From NCBI RefSeq assembly GCF_901000735.1, contig NC_081541.1:39328446-39392445 (forward strand): DNA of 64,000 bases, read 5' to 3'. The DNA comes from Corylus avellana (lineage: Eukaryota > Streptophyta > Magnoliopsida > Fagales > Betulaceae). The notes below the pieces were generated by a model. It had not been told where the DNA came from. It was given only the letters and a program-made list of their open reading frames with translations, and did not search any database. Position 1 is the stretch's first letter. Each line of letters starts with the position of its first letter. This document shows, one piece after another, positions 1 through 10,688 of the stretch. The position numbers and the translations under genes are program-made.

Positions 1-107
1 CACCCCTAGCTACAATAGGATAAGAAAGCTCATATTTGTTAAAGACTTTTGACAACAATTTCCAAGTTAAACAAAGAAAGGAAATTAGAAAATAGAATTC
101 CCACTTT

Positions 108-799
108 GGGAAAAAGATAAAAATGGGCCATCAATTAACTATCATTTTTTAAAAAGATTCATGATGTTTAAAGTGTGTTAAAGCAGTCCATCAAATTACA
201 AAAGTGTGTGACAAATGCCATTATTTTATTATATTCCTATAATACTCTTACTCTTTTAAAAACTGAAATAAAAAATTATTTTTTAAAAAATTTCTTTTAG
301 TTTTTTTAGTTTAATATTTTTTTTATTAAGAATGACACGGGTCGCCATTTTATTGGCGTAGACGTGACATCTAACAAAATTTGTCAAATGTTTTAACGGA
401 ATTTGACTTCAATGACTAACTTTTTTTTTGGCATATCCCAACGACCTCTTATTTCACAACATGGAGCGATTAATAATTTAAGCCAATTACAATAACTAAT
501 TTTTATTTATTCCGAAAAAAAAAAAACTTTCTTTTTTTTTTCTCTATATTTATCCACCCCTTGGGTTTTGTTTTTTTTTCTTCTTTTCTTTTTCTGAAAA
601 ACAGTTTAGTTTAGTTTTTAATTTTATTAATTTTAGTTTTAGTTTTTTTGAGAATAAGGGAATTATAGGAATATAATAAAAAAAAAATTGCATTTTTGGC
701 ACACTTTGATAGTTTGATGGACCACTTTAGCATACTTTAAAAATCATGGGGCTTTTTTAAAAATGACTGTTAGTTGAGGGACCTTTCTATATTTTTCCC
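108..799. mobile_element. Mutator-like MITE with long inverted repeats
   Basis: The ends (GGGAAAAAGATA... and ...TATATTTTTCCC) are inverted copies, and the similarity continues inward for well over 100 bases, giving a foldback structure. TTCCCACTTT lies directly before the element (98-107) and directly after it (800-809). A 9-10 bp target duplication fits Mutator-like elements. There is no coding capacity; the centre is A/T homopolymer. Confidence 0.8.
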
Positions 800-1025
800 T
801 TCCCACTTTAGTGCCTGTTCAAATTTTCATGTTAATAATAATTATTTACATTATATTAAAGATACAAGTGTTTGAGCTAATTGGTGAGCAAACTTTCATT
901 TATGAAAGGAAGAAATTATATTGTCGACGTTATATTTATGATAAATCATATACTGATGTTGCTTTACTACTACAAAGATAAATTAAAACATTTATTTTAT
1001 GCATCTATAAGAAACAAATTGAAAA
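800..1025. other. AT-rich spacer, no gene seen
   Basis: Low-complexity flank between two MITEs. The short open frames here are of random type and match no family I know. Confidence 0.5.
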
Positions 1026-1429
1026 GGGTAAAGTCTAAATACCCCCCTCAAACTACTATCCAATAGAGAATGTATGTTTCAAACTTTTCAATTGTGACAA
1101 TATCCCCCAAACTAGCAAAATATTGTCAATGTTCCCACAAAGCTAGCAAAAAGATAAAAATGCCCATATATTTCTTAATAAGACAAAAATACCCTTATAA
1201 ATTCAGAAAAAAAAAAACCATAAAAAAAATTATTTTAAAAAAAAAAACCGAAAATTTTTATTTTATTTTTTTAAAACGAAAATTTTTATTTTTTAAAAAA
1301 CGAAATTTCTTTTTTTTAACGATTTTTTTAAACCGAAATTTCTATTTAAAATAAATGATTTTTTATTTATTTATTTTGTTTGAAGAAACAAAAATTTTTA
1401 TTTTAAATGAAAAAATTTTATTTTTTTTT
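1026..1429. mobile_element. Half of a foldback MITE (GGGTAAAGTC family)
   Basis: The left terminus GGGTAAAGTCTAAATACCCC and the following 'cctcaaactactatccaat' text match the left arms of the complete family members at 2961-3475 and 31892-32541. The matching right arm is absent, and the next element begins at 1430, so this copy is truncated. Confidence 0.6.
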
Positions 1430-2137
1430 GGGATAACTTCAGAAAACCCCCCTGAAGTTCCAGCCGATTTGAAAAGACCCCCCTGAATTTCCAAAACTCT
1501 CATTTAAGCCCTATGAACTTCCATTTTCTCTCACTTTGGACCCCTTTAACATTAAACTACGTCGTTTTGAATGTTTTATACCCATTTTACCCTTCCCCAA
1601 AACTACGTCGTTTTGTGTCCTAAAATTACCCAGCCTAAAACGACGTCGTTTTAGGCATTAATTTTTATTTTTTTAAAAAAAGAAAAAATTAAAAATTTTA
1701 AAAAAAAATTTTAAAAAAAAAAGAAAAAAACTGGGGTGGCTTCAGCCACCCCCTTGNNNNNNNNNNNNNNNNNNNNNNNNNNNNNNNNNNNNNNNNNNNN
1801 NNNNNNNNNNNNNNNNNNNNNNNNNNNNNNNNNNNNNNNNNNNNNNNNNNNNNNNNTTATTATATATATATTTTACTTTTTTTAATTAAAAAAAAAATTA
1901 TGCTTAAAACGACGTCGTTTTGGGCTGGATATGTGTTGTGATTTTAGGACACAAAACGACATAGTTTTGAGGAAGGATAAAATGGGTATAAAACATCCAA
2001 AACGACGTAGTTTAATGTTAAAGGGGTCCAAAGTGAGAGAAAACCAAAGTTCAGGGGGTCTAAGTGAGAGCTTTGGAAATTCATGGGGGTCTTTTCAAAT
2101 CGGCTGGAACTTCAGGGGGGTTTTCTGAAGTTATCCC
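1430..2137. mobile_element. Foldback MITE carrying AAAACGACGTCGTTTT motifs
   Basis: The ends GGGATAACTTCAGAAAACCC and its inverted copy (finishing GAAGTTATCCC at 2137) begin inverted arms of roughly 250 bases. Both flanks are T-runs of at least nine bases, consistent with a 9-bp target duplication but uninformative because they are homopolymer. Each arm contains ACGTCGTTTT-type motifs. The centre is lost in a 100-N gap (1757-1856). Confidence 0.75.
1757..1856. other. Assembly gap (100 N)
   Basis: A run of N inside the hairpin centre of a MITE, where a foldback would hinder assembly. Confidence 1.
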
Positions 2138-2671
2138 TTTTTTTTTTTAAACTAAAGGATAATTAGAAATCGATGATTGGTGTTAATAATTTGAATTACT
2201 TAGTTTGTTCACAAACCCATCAATGACGGGATCATTAGAAACCGATTCGTGCGAATCATTTGAATTTCGTGGTTTGTTCACATACCAATCAATGATGAGA
2301 TCAATTGCAATTTATTACATTTAAGGATAAGAAAATAAACAGAAAAGCATACATACAATTTTTTTTTTAGATCAAAGTCCATGTTGATGTTGAGAAGTAA
2401 TTAATAGCCCTTTTTTCTTTAAAAAATAAAAGATATTCCTTTTAATCTAGGTTTTGGAAATAAAGATAATTGGTGATAAAAAATATATATATTAGAGATC
2501 CTCTAAAGTTAACGACGTCTTCATGGACCAAAACGAAAAACAAACGTTGTTAATTTGTTCCGTTTGCTGTCAAATATGGCTGGCTGCAGCCTACAAAAAT
2601 CTCAGTTAGAGTCGGCGTTTCCGTTTCTAGCGTTTCTATAAAATGACGTTCTTGTGCCAGCATTTGTTTAT
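2138..2671. other. Non-coding spacer with short local repeats
   Basis: Contains an imperfect direct repeat of about 75 bases (around 2155-2225 and 2226-2300, sharing 'tgaattacttagtttgttc' and 'tgaatttcgtggtttgttc'). No gene is recognisable. Confidence 0.4.
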
Positions 2672-2775
2672 TATTTTTTTTACATGTCCACACAAGGGAA
2701 GGAGAAGGAGGATTCAAACTAATAATCTCTGCTTTATGATGCGAGATCCACAGCCGATTGAGTTTTCCCTTGGAG
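2672..2775 (-). mobile_element. tRNA-derived SINE copy
   Basis: On the minus strand it reads an A-box-like CTCAATCGGCTGTGG, then a B-box-like TTAGTTTGAATCC, then GTGTGGACATGT followed by an A-rich tail. The same B-box, CATGTC and A-tail order is seen at 14245-14367 and, with proven target duplications, at 41848-41964. Ends are approximate. Confidence 0.6.
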
Positions 2776-2960
2776 ACTCTTGTGCTAGCGTTTTGTAGAA
2801 GAGAAATCTTCTAAGATCCGAGATGGGGCGAGTATTTGGTAGAGCCAGCTGTACCATGACGACCGTGATTTCGGCATTCTTTGTGGGCTCGATCACTAAC
2901 TTTTTAAAATTATATATTCATTTTCTTCTCGACCAAGAAAATAGAAAGAAATAAAAAAAA

Positions 2961-3475
2961 GGGTAAACCCAACATACCCCTCAAGGCTCAAACTACCACC
3001 CAATTGATAATATTCACCAAAACTTTAAATTATGATAATGTCCCTCCAAATTACTAAAACATCATTAATGTCCACCCAAGGATAGCTAAAAGATAAAAAT
3101 GCCCCTATATATTCCTCAATAAGACAAAATACCCCTATAAATTCAAAAAATTATATATATATTTTTTAAAAAAAAACGAATATTTTTTTATTTAAAAAAA
3201 ACATTTAAAAAAAAAATCAATTTTTATAACAAAAAAAAAATCGAATTTTTTTTTTCTTATAAAAATGATTTTTATTATTTTAAATTTGCCACCCTTTGGC
3301 TTTTTTAAAAAAGGTTTTTTCTAGTATTTTTTTTATTTTATTTTATTAAGGGTAGTTTCGTCATTGATGGAACATTGACAATTTTTGGTAATTTGGAGGG
3401 AGACATTGTCACAATTGAAAGTTTGGGGGGACATTGTCAATTAGGTGGTAGTTTGAAGGGATATTTGGACTTTCC
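2961..3475. mobile_element. Foldback MITE (GGGTAAAGTC family)
   Basis: Left arm 'gggtaaacccaacatacccc' and right arm '...gatatttggactttcc' are inverted copies. The inner arms share 'gacattgtcaattaggtggtagtttga'-type text with 31892-32541. The flanks are A-rich, so the target duplication cannot be read reliably. Confidence 0.65.
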
Positions 3476-3712
3476 AAAAGAAAAAATATATATTTAACTA
3501 AAGTAGAAAAAGATACATGTAAAAAGTTTAATGTTTGGTTAATTTTTAAAGCGGCACTCTAAATTAGAAAAAATAGATTTTACTCTTTAAATTTAAATTT
3601 TATTTGAAGAATATTCAAACTAACACTAATCTTCTGCATTATCTTGGGTAGTTAATGATAGTGTTGCAGATGAGATGGACTCCTTATCAATCTTGGAGAT
3701 AAGGGTGGTGAT
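3476..3712. other. AT-rich spacer, no gene seen
   Basis: Plain non-coding sequence between two MITEs; nothing recognised. Confidence 0.4.
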
Positions 3713-4262
3713 TAGGGGTGAACAAATTAACCGATTACCAACTTTAACCGAACCGATATTAACCGTAACCGATAGTTATCAGTAGGTAATCGGTTAAAAA
3801 TTTTATACTGATAAGCTTATCGATCGGTAATCGGTCGGTTATAATTTTTTTATCAAAAAAACCGATATGACTGATAAGCTATTTTAATTTTTAATTTTTT
3901 AGAATTTTATATTTATTATTATAGTGGATCAATATAAAAAAAAAGCTTCAATAAGGTATTTTAGTTAAAAATATACTCTAAAATAATTAATTTTTAATAA
4001 GCTATTTTAGGCTTTAGCCCAACAAAACGTATTTAAACCTTCAAAACAATTAATTTTTGGCCCAATTAGCAACCAGTAAAAGCCCAATAAAAAGCCCACA
4101 AAAGCCCAAACCGATTTAACCGACCGGTTAATCGATTACCGATATGACCGATAATTTTCAGTTAACACTTCTTATCGGTTATGATTTGGTTAACCGATAG
4201 CTTATTGGTTAACTGACTGATAAACCCATTAACCGGTCCTAACCGATCGATACCCAGCCCTA
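3713..4262. mobile_element. hAT-type MITE with AACCGAT subterminal repeats
   Basis: Termini TAGGGGTGAAC and CCCAGCCCTA are flanked by GTGGTGAT (3705-3712) and GTCGTGAT (4263-4270), an 8-bp target duplication with one mismatch, as expected for hAT. Both subterminal regions are packed with short AACCGAT/ACCGATA repeats in both orientations. No transposase frame. Confidence 0.8.
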
Positions 4263-4321
4263 GTCGTGATTTTCTCCTTAAATTTCAAAACTTAGTGATT
4301 TTGTATGTGGACTTGTTCATC

Positions 4322-4755
4322 TAGGGCTGCACAAGCAGTTATTTATTCAACCCAAAAACCAGTGGTTTTATAACCGCTTTTTTATATGGGCTTTTTAAGT
4401 GTTTTGGGACATCACTAGGCTTATTTTTTGGGCTTATTTTATACGTTTTGGCCAAAGTATTCCCAAAAAGATGAAAAGAACATTTTTTATTTTTTTGGGC
4501 CATGCAATGTTTTTGAATAATGCTTGACTCAAAACATCACATACTACATTATATTTCACATACATACAATCATACACGGTGTCGTTTTGGATGTTATATT
4601 ATAATTATTATCAATATATATATAAGGGTAGGCGGTTAGCGGTTATTAACCGTTTTTTCCTACCGCTAACCACCCTAGGTGGTTAAGGATTTTTTATAAC
4701 CGCCTGCCAAAGTGGTTTGCGGGACAGTTATAACCGCCCCGTGTAAACACCCCTA
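4322..4755. mobile_element. hAT-type MITE, perfect 8-bp TSD
   Basis: Termini TAGGGCTGCAC and GTAAACACCCCTA are bounded by a perfect TGTTCATC duplication (4314-4321 and 4756-4763). The subterminal regions carry repeated GCGGTTA/TAACCGC. The paralogous region near 6258-6290 reads continuously 'cttgttcatccaatgcatt' with no element, so it is an empty-site control. Confidence 0.88.
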
Positions 4756-5039
4756 TGTTCATCCAATGTATTTTATGATTCTTACCCTTGTTCCAATTGC
4801 GAAAACAATCTATCATGAGGATTTGATATTTTATGTAAATATTTTACTTGAGGACTTGGTTTAATTTTCTATATATATTCAAATGTGGTTAAATTATTTG
4901 GAGCCATTCTCTGCCTGCAAGACTAATTAATAACAAATTGAAAAGAAAAAATGGAAAAGGAAAAGGGAAAACAAAAAATAATTTATCTAATATATTTTAG
5001 CCATCCAAAACTCTATACAAGTATAATTAGGATTGGGAA

Positions 5040-5182
5040 GCTAATTTATCTAATATATATATATTCTCTGCCTACCTCTTTCACGATATATTCTTCTGAC
5101 TTTGCTTTGCTCTGGCGGTCTCTCCCGTCTCCAAACCAAAAGCCTGCGTCAATCTTGAGCAACTTTTAATTTAAAGAATCAG
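5040..5182 (+). promoter_or_regulatory. Promoter and 5' non-coding exon of KLSEA gene 1
   Basis: A TATATATAT stretch near 5054-5063 is followed by a CT-rich leader ending TTTAAAGAATCAG, then a GT donor at 5183. The same leader end (TTTCAAGAATCAG then GT) precedes the second gene at 8105, which supports a spliced 5' untranslated exon. The intron runs 5183-5379 and ends TTGGCAG. Confidence 0.5.
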
Positions 5183-5395
5183 GTAGGCCTAATTTGATAT
5201 ATTCTCTCTGTACCCTTCTCTTTCACCTTTGATTGCCGCTGTTTAATTTCATACATTCCTTATTTGGTTGATGTTGAAGTATATATTTAAGGGTTTATTG
5301 TCTTTGTACTTAATGATCTTGTGGTGTTGTTAAGCTTTTTCCTTTCTGGGATTTCAAAAACTTATCCGTTGGTTGGCAGATCATTGACAAGAATC

Positions 5396-5803
5396 ATGAA
5401 GCCAGAATCAAAGAGACTTTCCAATAATACTCAAAACAAGCCCCATGGCAATCCCAGGAATGCTAGGCAGATCAATTTCGCCAAGCTATCAGAGGCCATT
5501 GACGTTGCACGGGCCATGACCGGAGAAGAAGTTGCAGACAGTACTGCCGGCTCCTACTATAATGCATTAACATCTGATCAGACTACTACCCCTTACGACT
5601 TCACTAAGCTCTCAGAGGCACTGGATCATGCCGTCGACGGCAAGCACAGAGAAGCATCTGCAGAGAGATTTAAGGTTCGTCGTCAGCAGCAAGCATCGAT
5701 GAGATCTAAGCTTTATCGACAGCGGATTGAGGTTTGGTTTCCTTGTTTATCCGGGAAAATGAATTTTCGGACATCAAGAGTAAGAGTAAGAGCCAATATA
5801 TAA
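5396..5803 (+). CDS. Small K-L-S-E-A repeat protein, copy 1 (135 aa)
   Basis: I do not recognise the family. The start is the ATG 16 bases after a conserved 3' splice site (TTGGCAG). The second gene at 9513 has the same splice site and the same M-K-P start, so the longer upstream frame is probably not used. The protein has a basic, Asn/Gln-rich N-terminus, two copies of F-x-K-L-S-E-A (about residues 28-34 and 69-75), then a basic block A-S-A-E-R-F-K-V-R-R-Q-Q (about 87-98) that could act in nuclear targeting or nucleic-acid binding. No signal peptide or membrane segment is seen. After L-Y-R-Q-R the tail differs from copy 2, and a GT follows at about 5730, so an intron or a diverged tail is possible. 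Function unknown; conservation with the paralog argues that it is a real gene. Confidence 0.65.
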   Translation: MKPESKRLSNNTQNKPHGNPRNARQINFAKLSEAIDVARAMTGEEVADSTAGSYYNALTSDQTTTPYDFTKLSEALDHAVDGKHREASAERFKVRRQQQASMRSKLYRQRIEVWFPCLSGKMNFRTSRVRVRANI

Positions 5804-6293
5804 GAGCATTCACAATGAGCCATCTCTTCAAAATTAGTTTAAATTTAACTCTAAAAATGTAGTTAAGTTGATTTAGCTAGCCACTTTTTAATTTGTTAAT
5901 TGGCAAAAATAGGAAGTGCTTATATTTGAAAAGGCACAAATTTAAACCAAAATTACAATTTCATACAACAAATATTTGATTAAAATATATATATATATAT
6001 ATTTTTTAACATATTTTACCAAACGCCTTTACGATTTTAAAAAATAATAATTTCAACAAAGCCGTTTTTAATATCACACTTATTAAAACCGCAATTCTAA
6101 GCGGACCAGCCCTAGAACATGTATGGACACCATTTAACCTAAAAACTCAAATATGTAGATTTGTTTATTTTGGGGCGAGTCTACTGACTACTACATCCCA
6201 TATATACATTCTAAAAGTTTTATCACCAATATCTTTACATAGATTTTTTTTAAGATCATTTGTGGACTTGTTCATCCAATGCATTTTAAAATT
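5804..6293. other. Intergenic, MITE-like start at 5802
   Basis: 'gagcattcacaatgagcc' directly after the stop codon resembles the GAGCATTCACA termini of the Tourist-like elements at 19619 and 20351. From about 6240, the sequence is paralogous to 4290-4320 plus 4756-4800, i.e. the upstream flank of the tandem gene pair. No gene seen. Confidence 0.4.
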
Positions 6294-6422
6294 TAGGAGT
6301 AAAAAGTACCAAAATCGATAACGACGATTAGTAAATTAGCGGTAACCACTTTTTAAAAGAAAAAAATCTAAAAATTTTAAATTATTTAAAAAAAAAAAAA
6401 AGTGGTTAGCCTTTTCACCCCT
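6294..6422. mobile_element. Short hAT-like MITE
   Basis: Termini TAGGAGTAAAAAG and CTTTTCACCCCTA are inverted copies, with internal GTGGTTA/TAACCAC like the neighbouring hAT MITEs. I could not find a clean target duplication. Confidence 0.45.
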
Positions 6423-6734
6423 ATCTTGTATATCCTAATTGTTCCAATTGCGAAAAGAATCCATCATGGATATCTATGCAACCACATCATCTCCCTCTAT
6501 CTTGCGAGGACCAACGTACAATATGTAGAGCATGACTTCCGATAACAGGAATTTGATCCATCTTCTGCAAGAAATTTCAAAATATTTTTAATGTAAATAT
6601 TTTACTTAACGACGTCGTTCAATTTTATATATATACTCAAATGTGGCTAAACTATTTGGACAAATTCTCTGCCTGCCAGACTAGTTAATAACAAAATGAA
6701 AAAGAAATAGAAAAGAAAAAAGAATGATTCTTTT
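6423..6734 (+). other. Upstream flank of KLSEA gene 2, paralogous to 4780-4950
   Basis: 'gttccaattgcgaaaa', 'atgtaaatattttactt' and 'ctctgcctgc' occur in the same order as at 4793-4920 before gene 1, so the tandem duplication included the 5' flank. An extra block of about 80 bases is present here. Confidence 0.55.
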
Positions 6735-7140
6735 AGGAAAATTTCACAAAACCTTCATGAACTTTCAAGTATTTTAAAACTACTTCCTTAAAGTTCAAAA
6801 ACTGTTAATTTAGGATATCAAATTTTCAATTTTTTGCAATGTCTTCTTCCATTAGGATTTTTCGTTAAATCTTGTAAAAATTTCCAAAATACCCCTATTT
6901 TTTATTATAAAAAATAAAATAAAAAATTGCAAACATTCAAGCGTTAGTCAGAATTTAACGGAATTTGCAAAAAATATTTAAGCCTGAATATTTACAATTT
7001 TTTTTTATTTTCTTATTAAAATAATGGGTATTTTGGAAATTTTGAAAAGATTTAACCAAAAATCTTAACGGAGGTTAGATGAGGACATTGCAAAAAATTG
7101 AAAGTTTGATATCCTAAATTGAGAAGGGTTTTGTAAAGTT
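6735..7140. mobile_element. Foldback MITE, inverted arms about 130 bp
   Basis: 'aggaaaatttcacaaaacc' at the left is mirrored by 'gggttttgtaaagtttctc' at the right. Inside, 'aggatatcaaattttcaat' is mirrored by 'attgaaagtttgatatcct'. Non-coding; target duplication imperfect. Confidence 0.6.
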
Positions 7141-7167
7141 TCTCTTTTGTTATCTAATAAATTTTTC

Positions 7168-7426
7168 TATGGGTGAAAAGGTGGTTACGGTTAGCGGCTA
7201 AAACCGCTAAGTGTAACCGCCTCCGCTAACCGCCTAGACGATTAACCCGCGGTTAGTTGTTAATAACCCTAATTAATAGCCGCTAACCGCTTTGAAAAAA
7301 AAAAAATTTTAAAAAAAATCAAAACGACGTTGTTTTTATGGTAATACAATAATACCCTAATAATACGACAACATTTTCTATATTTTTAAACATTTTTATA
7401 AATATTTAAACACAAAAATAACATCG

Positions 7427-7461
<35 letters not shown>

Positions 7462-7543
7462 CATTTAGTGGTTAACGGTTAGTGGTTTTCCTTAACCGCA
7501 TTTAAAAGCGGTTAGCGATTAACCACCCGCCTTTGCACCCCTA
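7168..7543. mobile_element. hAT-type MITE with CCGCTAACCG repeats, perfect TSD
   Basis: Termini TATGGGTGAAAAGG and CCTTTGCACCCCTA are bounded by AATTTTTC on both sides (7160-7167 and 7544-7551), an 8-bp target duplication. Subterminal GCGGTTAGC/GCTAACCGC repeats occur on both arms. It contains a (TA)n run near 7432-7459. Confidence 0.85.
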
Positions 7544-8105
7544 AATTTTTCAAATCTAAAACTTTATCGGAGTATAAAGTCTGAAACCCATAAATATGTA
7601 CCGTCAACATTTGGCAAATTACTCTCCCCTTATTTTCATTTTTCCCAAAAAAAAAATAATAAAAATATTCAGCCTCTTTTCAAAACTATTAACTAAACAA
7701 CTTAATTTTTTTTACTTTTATCTCTCACAAAAAATTCAAATCTCGTTTCCCCTTTATTCCTATTGAAACTAAAAACCCTGTCCATCCGATTCTCATCCTG
7801 TCTAGGGTTTGTTTTTGCTTTTTAATTTTTCTCTGTTTCGCTGTTTTTGCTTTGTATTTTTGTCTGTAATTTTATCAAAATAAAATAAAAATAAAAATAA
7901 AATATAAAAACCCACAACTTCTATTTACCAATGAGCCCTAACCTCTTTTACATTATATTAGTCGTACCCCCTCATGTTATTATATAACATACGTCTTCTC
8001 ACTTTGGTTTGGCCATCTCTCGCTCCCTTCTCCAAAGCAGCCAAAACCTGCTTTGAGAAACTTTTCGTTTCACAGCAAAATACTTGAAGCAATTTCAAGA
8101 ATCAG
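7544..8105 (+). promoter_or_regulatory. Promoter and 5' non-coding exon of KLSEA gene 2
   Basis: A TATATAAC stretch near 7981 lies about 120 bases before TTTCAAGAATCAG, where a GT donor (8106) opens an intron of about 1.39 kb. The leader ending is nearly the same as that of gene 1. The upstream part is AT-rich without other recognisable features. Confidence 0.45.
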
Positions 8106-9493
8106 GTACGTCTAATTTATCAAATTCTCTCTCTTTTTCCTTCTCCTTCTCTAAAATATATACGGCTTGGAAATATAGAGTTTTCTTTTGTAATTCTTTT
8201 CATTCCAAATTTAAACTAAATTTAGGGTTTTGGCGTATGATGAAGTAGATGCTCATATTACATTTTTGTTATCATTATTGTAATCTGATCATGACTCTTG
8301 TGTATTGCATCGTGTTCTTGCTGCGCTACGTCTCAGTCGCAGGGGAAAGAGGGTGGTTTTGTACGTATTTGGTCAAAAACTCTTTCTAAGAATAAATTGT
8401 TATATGGGGTAATACAATTTGCTTCTACGATGATCGAGTTGATCATCAAGAACTTAGGGTTTGCTTGAGATTGTCTAATTTTCAACGCTCTTTTTACCTA
8501 CGATTTAAAAATACAGCTTTTATTCTTTACTTTCAAATAGCAATTTTTCTAAGATACTTCAAAATGATACACCTTTTGCAATTTGATTTAAAATCTCATT
8601 TTTGGCTTGTGAAACCGCACATATTAGAGCATTCTTAGCAGCCTGCCAGCCTCACCAAACTTTTGGTTATTTTGACAACTCACATCTTTAGATCACCCAC
8701 AGCGGCCTCACTACTTTAACAATCCACTTTCACTATTTCATATAAATATTATTTTTTAAAAATTTGTTTATTAGTGAAAAGGGGAAGAAAAAGAAAAAAA
8801 ATGAAAGAGAAACGAAAAGCAAAGAGAGAGAGAAGTTATATTTATTTAATTAATAAGTGAGTGAATAGTAATTTTTTAAATTTTGTAAGTACTGTTCACC
8901 TCGCTACTTATTTTTGTTAAAGTAGTGGGACGAAAAAGTAGACATTTAGATCACTTTGATTAAATTAAATGGTTTTGGTAAGGCTGCGCGCAAGTAGTGT
9001 TCTCATGTTCATCAAATATATACTCTTTTTTAGATTTTTTTTTAAAAAAAAAAAATTATATTTCTGTATTTTAACTATCAACTTTTTCAAAACGTGTTCA
9101 TTAGCATTTTAGCTATTTATTTTCACAAAGATTTCTTTATTTTTTTACAACAATTACCGAAGAAAAGAGAGAAGACCAAGTCAGAGTTTGTAATCAAGTA
9201 AGAGATTGTGTATTTATCGTTATCTCATAATCATATTTTGTTTGTTGGTATTTTGAATATATGTAACAACTTATCCAAAGATAAGTTCATAGTTTGTTTG
9301 TAAATTTAAAAAACTTCACGTAGGTGTACTTTTTGGTTATAAAAATACACTAGAAAAAGGCCTTTCAAACAATATTTATTGTTTATTATAACTCTCCCAT
9401 ATATTGTAATCTTTTAATGTGTACATAAGATCTTGCGATGTTGTGAAGCTTTTTCCTTGCTGAGATTTCAAAAACTATCCGTTGGGTTGGCAG
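8106..9493 (+). other. 5' UTR intron of KLSEA gene 2, with MITE insertion
   Basis: The intron is about seven times longer than in gene 1 (5183-5379). Positions of about 8630-8999 (from 'gagcattcttagcag' to 'gcgcaagtagtgttctc') look like a MITE. The partial duplicate at 10745-11510 lacks this block: it passes from 'gtgaaactgcac' to 'atcatgttcatcaaat' with a few different bases between. The intron ends at TTGGCAG as in gene 1. Confidence 0.6.
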
Positions 9494-9512
9494 ATCATTG
9501 ACAATTATAATC

Positions 9513-10001
9513 ATGAAGCCAAAATCAAGGAGAGTCAGGAGACTTCCCAATAATACTCAAAACAAGTATTCCCATGGCAGCGCCATGAATGCTAAGCAGA
9601 ATGATCAAACTGCTTCCCCTTATGACTTTGCCAAGCTTTCAGAGGCCTTGAATGCTGCATTGGCCGACGCCGAAGAAGATATTCAAGACACTGCCTGCTC
9701 AAAATATAATCCATTAACACCTGATGCCAATGCTGATGAGAAGCAAAATACTGAGACTTCTTCTTCTGCTTACGAATTCAGTAAGCTCTCAGAGGCACTG
9801 AATGTCATCGAGGACAAGCAACTACAAGCAGCATCTGCAGAGAGATTTAAGGTTCGTCGTCAACAGGCATCGATGAGATCATATAGTCTTTATCGGCATC
9901 GGCTTTTCTATTCCATGTTTCTCGAGTCAGATGGCACGAAAGTCATAAGTCCAAAGGGCCAAATAATGATCGCTAATAATTTTATAAGACACATCAGTTA
10001 G
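9513..10001 (+). CDS. Small K-L-S-E-A repeat protein, copy 2 (162 aa)
   Basis: Tandem paralog of the gene at 5396, family not recognised. The ATG follows the conserved splice site TTGGCAG by 19 bases and reads M-K-P-K-S-R-R. The first ten residues are strongly basic. Two repeats, Y-D-F-A-K-L-S-E-A-L (about 37-46) and Y-E-F-S-K-L-S-E-A-L (about 87-96), are separated by an acidic, Asp/Glu/Asn/Thr-rich linker. They are followed by the shared basic block A-S-A-E-R-F-K-V-R-R-Q-Q-A-S-M-R-S. The C-terminal 45 residues have no counterpart in copy 1. No signal peptide or membrane span. The pattern suggests a soluble, partly disordered protein with a short repeated docking motif; that is inference. Confidence 0.68.
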   Translation: MKPKSRRVRRLPNNTQNKYSHGSAMNAKQNDQTASPYDFAKLSEALNAALADAEEDIQDTACSKYNPLTPDANADEKQNTETSSSAYEFSKLSEALNVIEDKQLQAASAERFKVRRQQASMRSYSLYRHRLFYSMFLESDGTKVISPKGQIMIANNFIRHIS

Positions 10002-10688
10002 CTCCTTAGTAGTAGTAGTTTTCTTCTTATGTATATATATCTATATATAGTTTGAGACGTGTTATTCCTCTATCTCGCATTCATCTTTCATCCTTTTTTG
10101 ATAATCTTGGAAAACAAATATGAATAAAGATGAAAGAGAGATTGAAAAATAGCATTTCTCATTTAGTTTACCAATAATTAGTGGATTTCTATATACACTC
10201 CTTTATTCAATTAGATAAAGAGATAAATTTTCTAGCGGTTTGTCTGTGTGATTAATTCTTCTTTCTTTCTGTGGTGAGATATGATTCTACCAGAATCCAT
10301 TGTTTGTCAACATGGAATTTATCTATCTTTTTTTTGTTCTTCTTTTGTGCTTCATCATTGTGCTTAACTACTAGTTCTGAAATATCAGATTAATTTGCAT
10401 CTTTTATGGGACACTCTTTTCTAATTATATATTCCTTTGGATGATGCCCTTGATATGCTTTTAAGTAGTGCTATGAATGTGAGAGCATGAGACTGACTAT
10501 CGTCATGGCCATGATCTTTCTCTTTTCATGGTTACTGAGGTAGTGATGAGTTATACAATAAAACTGCTCGGGCTTCGTAATATTGACGTTGTAATTTTTT
10601 ATTTATAATTTTTTTTTTTTCTATTCAATGTTAGGGAAATTACAAGAAATTAAAACACAAAGGCAATAGAGTTTTCAAAGCATCGTCA
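10002..10688 (+). other. 3' flank of KLSEA gene 2
   Basis: A candidate polyadenylation signal AATAAA lies at 10123-10128, about 120 bases after the stop. The remainder is unremarkable AT-rich DNA with no further gene. Confidence 0.45.

Noticed and set aside
108..799. Long hairpins as microRNA precursors
   Set aside because: The arms, ends and target duplications explain them as foldback MITEs; no separate short stem-loop stood out.
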